Source of the DNA: Promethearchaeota archaeon
GTDB lineage: Archaea > Asgardarchaeota > Lokiarchaeia > Sigynarchaeales > SOKP01
NCBI GenBank assembly: GCA_030668025.1
Contig: DAOUUT010000070.1
Span: 1 to 13,995, forward strand
Length of the DNA stretch: 13,995 nucleotides
Reading direction: 5' to 3'
This document shows, piece after piece, positions 8,399 to 13,995 of the stretch (position 1 is the stretch's first letter; every line of letters begins with the position of its first letter). The translations under genes and the position numbers were made by a program. The notes under the pieces are model-generated. The model made no database searches. It was not told the DNA's origin and saw only the letters and a list, made by a program, of their open reading frames with translations.

Positions 8399-8578
8399 CT
8401 AGTTTTTTTTATAATTTTATTATTTTTAAAAAACCTAAAAACAACTCAGATAAATCTATTTTATTTTCCCCATCAATCCAATACAATTAATATCATATAA
8501 AAGTTATTCAGAAAAACAATTTAGAATCTGATCAACTATTTATTCTAATAAAATTAGTTAATGTCTGTTGAAAGCTTT

Positions 8579-10069
8579 TCACGCTTTTTCTACACGAAAT
8601 ATATGGCTATTCCAACCCTCTAATTCGATATATAATCCATTTTCACGAAGATCTTTTCCTTTATAAATATATTCGTTCATTGTAAGTAGATCTGTAAACT
8701 TCCAGTTAAAAAGTCCAAAATCTATATCTTCTATTATTAAATGCGCTTTGGAAGAAATTAAACTATAATTGACAACAATTACTAGTCGATTCTTATCTGT
8801 CCACCATTGATACGAAATAATATTATTGAAAGAGTTATCAGTCGAACCGGCAGGTTTAACTTTACATAAGGACCATTTTCCGTTATCAAACTCTCTTCCT
8901 GGAATAATTTTCAACAAATTGTCGTAGAATTCCATATGAGCTATGTCATCTTCTTCTGTCGTTGCTCTTCCTAATTGAACTGGTAATTTTATTTCGTATC
9001 CTCGTGTTTGACCTTCAAAAATCAATCGAGCGCCGGGTAGTGTTGATGTAATAACAGCTGCAGCTTTTGAACCTTCAGTTCCGAACACCGTTATAGCTCT
9101 TGGCTCATCGTGATTTTCAATAAAACGGAGCAATTTCCTTTGGTAATCCCAATCTGCCTTAAGATGCGCGTTAACACTCTGAGCACTATTATTAGCTAAG
9201 CGTTCGTATAGTTTCTTATCATAACAATAATCAAATCCTTGCTGCATCAATTCCCATTCCATATCCCAATATACTTCAGCTATAAACTTAAAATCGGGGA
9301 ATTTATTTTTTACAGCACCAATAATTTCTTCCCAAAATTCTTTTTCAAGAGCCGGACCTGCTTTTTCCTCCCATGTGCGGCTGAACACGCTATTAGAAAG
9401 AAGCATAGCCATATCGCACCGGGCTCCATCGCACTGTTCTGCAATCGTAAGTAGAGTGTTGACTGCTTTAGAACGCGCCTCAGTAGAAAACGCATTGATT
9501 TGCACGGTGTCGGTCCAAGCAGGAAAATTAGGATCACGACCATGAGCATAAACATTATCTCCTAAAGAGAAATAATCGTACGGTTTAGTTATTAAATCAT
9601 CTAAAGTTCCTTTTATAAAAACATCTGATTTTTCAAGCGTCCATAGATGATCTACTGAAACATGGTTTGGAACATAATCTAAGAGCAGCAACGTTCCATG
9701 GTCTGCCAATTCTTTGCGGAAGGAATTTAAACCGTCTGAACCACCAAGGTGAGAACTAACATGATAATAATATACTGAATATGGCGAACCAACAACATCA
9801 TCGGTATTAAAGTAATGTAACGCCTTACGATATTCTTCTTGTAAACCTTCATGGTTAAGCGCAATTTCTCTTCCCATAGGACTTCGTTCCCATACGCCCA
9901 TTAACCAAATGACATCATAAGGGGTTAATTCTTGGTCAATTAATTCAACGGGTAATGTATCTAACTTAATTGAATGGCCATATGTCTCAGATAAATTGTT
10001 TAACCATGGCCATGTGTTTATTTCGTAAATTTTAGGGTTTTTAGGCCATGCGATCTTATTTAATGACAT
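8579..10069 (-). CDS. GH13 alpha-amylase-family glycoside hydrolase, cytoplasmic
   Basis: This 496-residue protein starts at ATG and has no signal peptide. The opening KIYEINTWPWL and the WLMGVWERSP motif (55-64) are typical of a GH13 TIM barrel group found in bacteria and archaea. All conserved GH13 regions are present: region I DYVPNH (131-136), region II DGARCD with R217 and nucleophile D219, region III FIAEVYW with acid/base E265, and region IV ENHDEP with H320 and D321. Residues after about 410 look like the C-terminal beta domain. It should cleave or transfer alpha-glucosyl linkages, probably of intracellular glycogen, maltodextrin or trehalose-like substrates. The exact substrate cannot be read from the sequence. 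It lies 204 nt upstream of the kinase on the same strand, and A/T-rich DNA between them argues for separate transcripts. It is divergent from the coiled-coil gene. Confidence 0.9.
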   Translation of the reverse strand: MSLNKIAWPKNPKIYEINTWPWLNNLSETYGHSIKLDTLPVELIDQELTPYDVIWLMGVWERSPMGREIALNHEGLQEEYRKALHYFNTDDVVGSPYSVYYYHVSSHLGGSDGLNSFRKELADHGTLLLLDYVPNHVSVDHLWTLEKSDVFIKGTLDDLITKPYDYFSLGDNVYAHGRDPNFPAWTDTVQINAFSTEARSKAVNTLLTIAEQCDGARCDMAMLLSNSVFSRTWEEKAGPALEKEFWEEIIGAVKNKFPDFKFIAEVYWDMEWELMQQGFDYCYDKKLYERLANNSAQSVNAHLKADWDYQRKLLRFIENHDEPRAITVFGTEGSKAAAVITSTLPGARLIFEGQTRGYEIKLPVQLGRATTEEDDIAHMEFYDNLLKIIPGREFDNGKWSLCKVKPAGSTDNSFNNIISYQWWTDKNRLVIVVNYSLISSKAHLIIEDIDFGLFNWKFTDLLTMNEYIYKGKDLRENGLYIELEGWNSHIFRVEKA

Positions 10070-10220
10070 GATTAATTTAGATTCGATTAATTCTTATTAT
10101 TAATGAATATTAAATATGCCTCTTAATATAAAAAATAAATTCTATTTTAGTTTTAAATTTCGAACAGAAGTAAACGAGTAATTTATTGTTAAGTAATTTT
10201 TTTTCAACTTTTTTAAAAAT

Positions 10221-10235
10221 AAATATATATAAATT
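10221..10235 (+). promoter_or_regulatory. TATA box of the coiled-coil protein gene
   Basis: AAATATATATAAATT preceded by an A-rich stretch matches an archaeal BRE/TATA arrangement. The expected start of transcription is near 10253, giving a leader of about 38 nt. The leader has no clear Shine-Dalgarno sequence. The divergent GH13 gene shares this 221-nt intergenic region; its own box is uncertain (possibly near 10107-10116 on the minus strand). Confidence 0.5.
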
Positions 10236-10290
10236 ATTAGACAATCATATTTACAATAATAAAGAAAAATAAAAGAAGTAAGTATTCAAA

Positions 10291-10854
10291 ATGAGTGAAG
10301 AGAAAGACGCAATTAGGAAGCTAATAATGTTGATTTCGGATTTACGTGCTAAAGACGAGGAGCGATACGAGGCCCATGTTAATTTTATGAACGAAACCAT
10401 TAAGATGATTAGTGCAATTGAGTCTCAGATGAATAAACACTGGTCTACTGTGTTAGAATCCCTTAAGGAACTAAATATGGATATAAACACTAATTTAGAC
10501 AGTTTGCTTACAGGGATAAACCCTAAAGGGCTTAGAGAAACATCCAAATCGCTTCAAGAAATCATGGACACAATGAATAAAAGCGTCCAATCAATGAATT
10601 TGGAGAAAGTACTTAGCGAGCTTAAAGTTTTAAAAGGTTCTACATTTGTAAGCACACAACAAGTACCTCAAGCTATTCCAATTGGTCAATCACCAGAAGC
10701 AATATCTGCTAGCATTAACTTAAACCCTCCAACTGGAGTTTCCGCTCAAGCATCTGGTGAGGAACCAGAATGGGTAGATCCCCATGAAAAAGCAAAAAAG
10801 GAGAAAGAAGAGGATCAACACTTACTAAAGCCATCTGACTTTTTTGGCTTGTAA
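10291..10854 (+). CDS. Unrecognised helical, probably coiled-coil protein with disordered tail
   Basis: I do not recognise this 187-residue protein. Residues 1-115 are almost wholly predicted helix with regularly spaced hydrophobic residues (IRKLIMLISDLRA, MNETIKMISAIESQM, LESLKELNMDI, LQEIMDTMNKSV, LEKVLSELKVL), which suggests an oligomerising coiled coil. Residues 116-160 are rich in Gln, Pro, Ser and Ala with no hydrophobic core and are probably disordered. The end is a charged stretch (DPHEKAKKEKEEDQ) followed by LLKPSDFFGL, which looks like a short docking peptide. There is no signal peptide, membrane segment or cysteine. A clear TATA box precedes it and it is a single-gene unit. Downstream lies a broken relative of its central part (10920-11048), so the locus once held two copies. 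An adaptor or structural role is possible but unproven. Confidence 0.75.
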   Translation: MSEEKDAIRKLIMLISDLRAKDEERYEAHVNFMNETIKMISAIESQMNKHWSTVLESLKELNMDINTNLDSLLTGINPKGLRETSKSLQEIMDTMNKSVQSMNLEKVLSELKVLKGSTFVSTQQVPQAIPIGQSPEAISASINLNPPTGVSAQASGEEPEWVDPHEKAKKEKEEDQHLLKPSDFFGL

Positions 10855-10919
10855 TTATCTAATTTCCACTATACAGTTCCATAAAAGAACTCAATTTAGC
10901 TTTAGTTTGTTCTAAATTC

Positions 10920-11048
10920 AATCGATGAATTTGGAAAAAGGTTTTAAGCGAGCTTAAAGTTTTAAAATCCTCTACAATGCAAGGCTTTTACGGAACAGCA
11001 ATTCCTGGGACGATTCCTGTAGGACAAGTAATTATTCAATCAATTTAA
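10920..11048 (+). pseudogene. Frameshifted remnant of a paralogue of the coiled-coil protein
   Basis: DNA from 10920 to about 10976 is near-identical to 10590-10644 of the intact gene, with one extra base at about 10940. From ATG 10925 the frame hits a stop after ten codons. Removing the extra base gives MNLEKVLSELKVLKSST, matching residues 102-118 of the intact protein (MNLEKVLSELKVLKGST). It then reads on through TAIPGTIPVGQ (compare QAIPIGQ) to a TAA at 11046-11048. The N-terminal half is absent; only a faint hint (KELN near 10886) remains before it. The divergent tail suggests an old paralogue that decayed, not a fresh copying error. Its stop overlaps the stop codon of the convergent dehydratase-family gene. 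Confidence 0.7.
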
Positions 11049-12454
11049 TACATATTTTTCAATCTTTCCATAAAAGGTTCTACACATTTTTTGACTTCTT
11101 CTACGTTTTCGCCTATTTTTCTGAAATTAATAACTATTGATGGTATGTTTAATTCAGATTTCATTTTATCCTTTAATGTATCGTAAGTTTTTGATATTGA
11201 AGGGCACCCAAATACTTGGTTGAAGATTAAGCCATCTATGTTCATTTTTTTTGCGGCTGCTAAATAAGAATTCGTCATATTTTCTTTATTACATCCAATT
11301 CCTTTTGTTGATGCGTTCAATAGAAAACGAGAGTAATCTTCAATGGGATCAGAATTTTTTGATAAAGGGATTTCTTCCAATAAACCTAGTAAGTCCCAAT
11401 CAGCGTATATTATCCTTCCACCCAATTTATAAATAATTTCATGTACTTCTGGCTCCCACCCTTGGTACATTGGGGCAAATAACACCCTTGGCATGTGAGA
11501 AACATCCATACCTATACCTTTTTTGATCCTCTCTCTCATTTCTTTAACTAATTGACTCATATTATTTAAGTATCTTTGAGCGTTAGAATTATAATCTTGA
11601 AATGTTATTGTGAGAAGCGCTAGAATTTCCGCGAAGGATGCAGGATTACAAGGATAGAAATTTGAAGAGCTGATCTCATAAAGGATCGTTTTATAAAATC
11701 GCTTTACTTGGTTCCCTATTCGGAATTGTTTTTGTAAGCTATTATCTGTGACAAAATTTCCAGTTATGCCCTCTAAATCACTGATCCCCCTTTTTACACT
11801 GTTTACCATTTGTTCTAAAGCCTTATTTTCATTATCTAGATTTTTAGGAGGAACTTCAATCGTGATTTGATTAGGGACTGTTGTTTTTAACGAATCAGAA
11901 AACTTATTCCATTCACCACAACGCATAGTTGTGCTAAGATTAGCGTCTAAGTTTTTTCCCTTTGATAAATGCATTCCATAAAGAGCTTTAATTCCATAAC
12001 ACAATTCAGAAGGAACGCCATTGTTAGCACCTAATTCGTACATTTCATTATATTTACTATGAATCGAGGAAATAACATCTTCAAGAATTTTATCGACGAT
12101 TTTTAATACGTCAAATTGACGAGCAAAATCTAGAAATTTTGATGTTAAACTCCAACCTAACACACTAGTGGCGGAATTTAACATTATTAAGTACTTATTA
12201 AGCTCAAACGATTCCATCCGAATTGGAAAAACTGGAATCCCCCCAGCGGCAAAAGCTAAATCGGGGAATCCTAAAGCAACCGAAATTAATTTTTTCTTTT
12301 TTTTAAATTTTTTCTTCTTTAAGTACTCTCTGCCTGTTAAAAAATTATAAGCCATTTTTAAAACTGAAGTAAAAGATACGACATCGTCAGCATAGACACT
12401 CATTATTTTGGGCTCCAAGAATATTTTAAAAATATCCTTTTTTTGATTTATCAT
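11045..12454 (-). CDS. 2-hydroxyacyl-CoA dehydratase / benzoyl-CoA reductase (HgdB-FldBC) family protein
   Basis: This 469-residue protein starts at ATG. Family features are the early LGFPDLAFAAGGIPV segment (61-75, compare PEELIYAAGAIPV), a first cysteine in PSELCYGIKALYG (C152), a second in STTMRCGEWNKF (C179), a later ADWD strand (351-354), and the C-terminal DGLIFNQVFGCPS (407-418) followed by a strand and helix ending in the usual amphipathic helix. In known members three cysteines per subunit hold a [4Fe-4S] cluster that accepts an electron from an ATP-driven activator. C152, C179 and C417 are the best candidates here, with C269 and C388 extra. No second dehydratase subunit, activator ATPase or acyl-CoA gene is nearby, so it may act as an orphan reductase-like protein or belong to another pathway. 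A lysine-rich tract (46-55) comes from an A/T homopolymer-rich stretch. Function within the superfamily is uncertain. Confidence 0.75.
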   Translation of the reverse strand: MINQKKDIFKIFLEPKIMSVYADDVVSFTSVLKMAYNFLTGREYLKKKKFKKKKKLISVALGFPDLAFAAGGIPVFPIRMESFELNKYLIMLNSATSVLGWSLTSKFLDFARQFDVLKIVDKILEDVISSIHSKYNEMYELGANNGVPSELCYGIKALYGMHLSKGKNLDANLSTTMRCGEWNKFSDSLKTTVPNQITIEVPPKNLDNENKALEQMVNSVKRGISDLEGITGNFVTDNSLQKQFRIGNQVKRFYKTILYEISSSNFYPCNPASFAEILALLTITFQDYNSNAQRYLNNMSQLVKEMRERIKKGIGMDVSHMPRVLFAPMYQGWEPEVHEIIYKLGGRIIYADWDLLGLLEEIPLSKNSDPIEDYSRFLLNASTKGIGCNKENMTNSYLAAAKKMNIDGLIFNQVFGCPSISKTYDTLKDKMKSELNIPSIVINFRKIGENVEEVKKCVEPFMERLKNMY

Positions 12455-12473
12455 TTAATTTTAATCATGATTA

Positions 12474-12483
12474 GATATTAAAA
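12474..12483 (-). promoter_or_regulatory. TATA-like box of the dehydratase-family gene
   Basis: The minus strand reads TTTTAATATC, centred about 25 nt upstream of the ATG at 12452-12454. It shares TTTTAATAT and the same spacing with the box of the GlmU-like gene, again implying a leaderless transcript. Confidence 0.45.
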
Positions 12484-12699
12484 TTTATGAGGTAATTAGG
12501 TAAACTATCAATATTTATTATTGGTTATGGAAATAAAATTTATTCTTCAAAGGATCAAAATATTATGAAACTCTTTTAAGAGCAATGACTAGTCCCTATA
12601 TCCATAAGAAATTATTGTACTTCAGAAAAATCTCTAATCTGAAATATTGTTGTGACAAAATAGTTAAATTATTATTTAAAACAAGACCTGTTGAAACAA

Positions 12700-12711
12700 T
12701 ATTTATAAATT
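12700..12711 (+). promoter_or_regulatory. TATA box of the tandem membrane protein gene
   Basis: TATTTATAAATT-type sequence, predicted to start transcription near 12731 and leave a leader of about 30 nt. Confidence 0.5.
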
Positions 12712-12746
12712 AAACTCTATTCTATAGTTATAACTTTTTAAAATGT

Positions 12747-12754
12747 AAGAAGGT
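12747..12754 (+). promoter_or_regulatory. Shine-Dalgarno site AAGAAGGT
   Basis: It lies 7 nt before ATG 12762. It is the clearest ribosome binding site in the window and supports this start; most other genes here lack one. Confidence 0.5.
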
Positions 12755-12761
12755 AAAAAAT

Positions 12762-13325
12762 ATGAGTAACGACAATACTAGTATCGAATCTGATAAAGAA
12801 AGACATGACAGAATTGTAGCAGAAGCTGTAGCATCTGCTATGGCAAAAACTAAAGCTGGTGTTGGAAAAACTATAAGGACGGGAGTGCTTTCCTTAGTAA
12901 TTGGAATCTTTATCATTATTGGAGGATTAGTGGCATTAGAAACAGAAATTGCTGTATATCTTTTAATTTCTGGAGCTCTCCTTATAATCTTTGGAATATG
13001 CATGTTTTCTATCGCTAGTTCCAATAAGAAATTAGTAACTGATAATGAATCAGGTAAAGATGTTGCAGCGCAACATGAAGCAAGAGCTGAGAGAATTACG
13101 GCAAGACTTAGTGGAACCGCGATAAAAGAAAAAACTAAAGCAAGCTCTCCTAAACAAATAGCTGGAGTGAGTATGTTTTTAATTGGATTCTTTCTAATTT
13201 TTGCAGCATTTGTACTTTTTCTAGAAGAAGAATTTGGTGCATATCTTTTAGGCGGTGGAGCTCTCCTTCTAATTATTGGAATAATATTGATAAGTATGGC
13301 TCTTTCAGAAAAGAAAAAATCATAA
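12762..13325 (+). CDS. Small integral membrane protein made of two tandem repeats
   Basis: I do not recognise the family of this 187-residue protein. Four hydrophobic helices are visible at about 40-58, 63-86, 133-154 and 158-180, in two hairpins. The whole chain is a tandem duplication of a unit of about 94 residues. Each unit is a charged amphipathic helix containing RI-x-A and a KTKA motif (residues 29-32 and 124-127), then a GV-x5-G hydrophobic helix, an acidic turn (LETE / LEEE), and YLL-x-x-GALL-x-x-x-G followed by a polar SNKK/SEKK end. DNA identity between units is still visible (12956-12998 against 13241-13283, 35 of 43). There is no signal peptide beyond the helices. With acidic turns and basic flanks, the predicted topology has the N terminus, the linker and the C terminus on the same, probably cytoplasmic, side. 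It has its own promoter and terminator. Function is unknown. Confidence 0.8.
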   Translation: MSNDNTSIESDKERHDRIVAEAVASAMAKTKAGVGKTIRTGVLSLVIGIFIIIGGLVALETEIAVYLLISGALLIIFGICMFSIASSNKKLVTDNESGKDVAAQHEARAERITARLSGTAIKEKTKASSPKQIAGVSMFLIGFFLIFAAFVLFLEEEFGAYLLGGGALLLIIGIILISMALSEKKKS

Positions 13326-13331
13326 CTTCAC

Positions 13332-13353
13332 TTTTTTTACACTTTTTTTCTTT
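13332..13353 (+). terminator. T-run terminator of the membrane protein gene
   Basis: Two runs of seven Ts separated by ACAC, followed by CTTT, begin 7 nt after the stop codon. This is typical of an archaeal U-tract terminator. Confidence 0.6.
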
Positions 13354-13541
13354 AAGTCTTTAAACATTGGAATTTTAAGAATTCTTGGAATCTCTTTCAA
13401 AAATATAAGGAAAAAAGATTATCTTTTACCGATAGTACTATTTTAATTCATTGCAAACGGTTAAACTGCAAGTTTTTAGCTACTTTTGATACAATAAAGA
13501 TGACTAACACTTCTCTAACTCTGTAGATGGGGTTTTCTGGA

Positions 13542-13561
13542 ACCTCTGAAGCTTCTGAGGT
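13542..13561. promoter_or_regulatory. Near-perfect 20-bp palindrome upstream of the ATP-grasp gene
   Basis: ACCTC-T-GAAGCTTC-T-GAGGT reads as its own reverse complement except for one T/T mismatched pair in each half. It is unusually GC-rich for its surroundings and lies about 60 nt upstream of the first TATA-like box. It could be a regulator binding site or part of an RNA hairpin; neither is shown. Confidence 0.35.
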
Positions 13562-13620
13562 ATCGGATTTGAAAATATTTATGTTTCATGGTTTACTTCT
13601 TGAAATTCGAATGTTTCCGC

Positions 13621-13659
13621 AAATATATAAGAGTTAAGCAAGAATTAATTATATATAAA
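13621..13659 (+). promoter_or_regulatory. Promoter region of the ATP-grasp gene (two TATA-like boxes)
   Basis: AAATATATAA (13621-13630) and ATATATAAA (13651-13659) are both good TATA boxes. The second would start transcription near 13680 with a leader of about 27 nt; the first near 13652 with about 55 nt. A three-codon frame, ATGAAAATGTGA (13680-13691), lies between the expected starts and the gene. Confidence 0.45.
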
Positions 13660-13706
13660 ACATATTATAAACCAAGAAAATGAAAATGTGAAAAAATTTG
13701 ATCAAG

Positions 13707-13995
13707 ATGACTAAGGAAAAAATAAAAATTTGCGTACTTGAGAAAAAACGAGGAAATTTTTCAATACAAGAGAAATTTGCTAAAAGCGAAAATGTTATCG
13801 ATACAACCGATTCAGAAGTAGAACATCATGTTAAAGCACTAAATGAGGCCGGTTATGATGTTAAAAAATTAAAATGGAACGACAATATTATTTCTGATTT
13901 AAAAAGTCTTGACATTGATATCGTATTTAATGTATCCAGCATTGTTGAAACAGCTATTTTAGAAGAATTAGAGATACCTTATGTAGGGTCTGATG
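13707..13995 (+). CDS. D-alanine-D-alanine ligase-like ATP-grasp protein, N-terminal fragment (3' end outside window)
   Basis: The first 96 codons are open to the window end. The start is ATG 13707; an in-frame stop at 13689-13691 limits the start to this ATG or TTG 13698. The protein begins with a short strand (KIKICVLEKKRGNFS), then HHVKALNEAGYDVKKL, LDIDIVFNVSS, and LEELEIPYVGSD. This pattern of an N-terminal Rossmann-like lobe with VKALNEAGYDV, a DIVFN strand and an IPYVGS turn is characteristic of Ddl and related ATP-grasp ligases, which join carboxylates to amines using ATP. The ATP-binding and ligation domains lie outside the window. Archaea usually lack D-Ala-D-Ala peptidoglycan, so the substrate may be another dipeptide or amino-acid conjugate. 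Only the N-terminal lobe is visible, so the family call is firm only at superfamily level. Confidence 0.7.
   Translation, partial: MTKEKIKICVLEKKRGNFSIQEKFAKSENVIDTTDSEVEHHVKALNEAGYDVKKLKWNDNIISDLKSLDIDIVFNVSSIVETAILEELEIPYVGSD

Larger units (their letters stand above)
12455..12761. other. Divergent intergenic region, 307 nt
   Basis: It contains the leaderless-type promoter of the dehydratase-family gene at one end and the promoter and ribosome binding site of the membrane protein gene at the other. Between about 12490 and 12695 I see no RNA gene, repeat or convincing coding sequence. A 42-codon open frame at 12585-12713 runs through the membrane gene promoter and is considered spurious. Confidence 0.6.
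13354..13706. other. Intergenic region before the ATP-grasp gene
   Basis: About 350 nt without a supported gene. The left part (to about 13540) shows only a short AAGAATTCTT palindrome and no coding frame longer than a few codons. The right part contains an inverted repeat (13542-13561), two TATA-like boxes and a three-codon reading frame just before the ligase start. No tRNA or other structured RNA was recognised. Confidence 0.5.

Noticed and set aside
9239..9555. Two open frames of 71 and 81 codons inside the GH13 gene (opposite strand and alternative frame)
   Set aside because: They overlap the catalytic domain of a gene whose own frame shows all GH13 motifs; they are shadows.
8579..10069. 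Possible operon of GH13 enzyme and histidine kinase
   Set aside because: The 204-nt gap is rich in promoter- and terminator-like A/T runs, so co-transcription is not supported by the sequence.
12289..12320. Long T/A-rich homopolymer stretch, considered as a frameshift or sequencing-error site
   Set aside because: The dehydratase-family frame continues correctly on both sides of it (lysine-rich tract then ISVALGFPDL), so no frameshift is needed.
12585..12713. 42-codon open frame on the plus strand in the divergent intergenic region
   Set aside because: It overlaps the membrane gene's TATA box, has no ribosome binding site or recognisable sequence, and its composition fits chance in AT-rich DNA.
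13377..13386. AAGAATTCTT ten-base palindrome
   Set aside because: Short AT-rich palindromes are frequent by chance and it has no clear position relative to a promoter.

Overview
The window is AT-rich DNA that reads best as an archaeal chromosome segment. The evidence is a GlmU-like bifunctional enzyme of archaeal type, TATA-like boxes about 25 nt ahead of several start codons, almost no Shine-Dalgarno sequences, T-run terminators, and a very large soluble MEDS/PAS histidine kinase of a kind common in methanogens and Asgard-type archaea. An Asgard (Loki-like) or Euryarchaeal origin is a guess. There is no rRNA, tRNA, CRISPR array or transposase to settle the phylum.

Layout. Positions 1-3213 are an amino-sugar block. 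It holds the 3' end of a GlmS-type SIS-domain gene on + and, convergent on -, a left-handed beta-helix protein and a GlmU-like nucleotidylyltransferase/acetyltransferase. Together they fit fructose-6-P to glucosamine-6-P and then to UDP-GlcNAc; the mutase step is not in the window. Positions 3431-8374 (-) encode a 1647-residue cytosolic hybrid sensor: MEDS, eight PAS units, one GAF, HisKA and HATPase. Positions 8579-10069 (-) encode an intracellular GH13 alpha-amylase-family enzyme with a complete catalytic set.

Positions 10291-10854 (+) encode an unrecognised helical, probably coiled-coil protein. It is followed by a frameshifted remnant of a paralogue whose stop overlaps the stop of the next gene. 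Positions 11045-12454 (-) encode a 2-hydroxyacyl-CoA dehydratase/benzoyl-CoA reductase (HgdB/FldB-C) family protein without its usual partners. Positions 12762-13325 (+) encode a small four-helix membrane protein made of two tandem copies of one unit. From 13707 (+) a D-Ala-D-Ala ligase-like ATP-grasp gene begins and runs off the end.

Apart from the amino-sugar block, the genes look like independent transcription units, with 120-380 nt gaps and their own promoters, not one operon. I found no convincing new multi-gene system. The observations most worth checking are a 38-bp piece of the GlmU-like gene repeated in its own upstream region, the decayed coiled-coil paralogue, the standalone beta-helix protein with a novel C-terminal helical region, a perfect inverted repeat beside the GlmU-like promoter, and the tandemly duplicated membrane protein.
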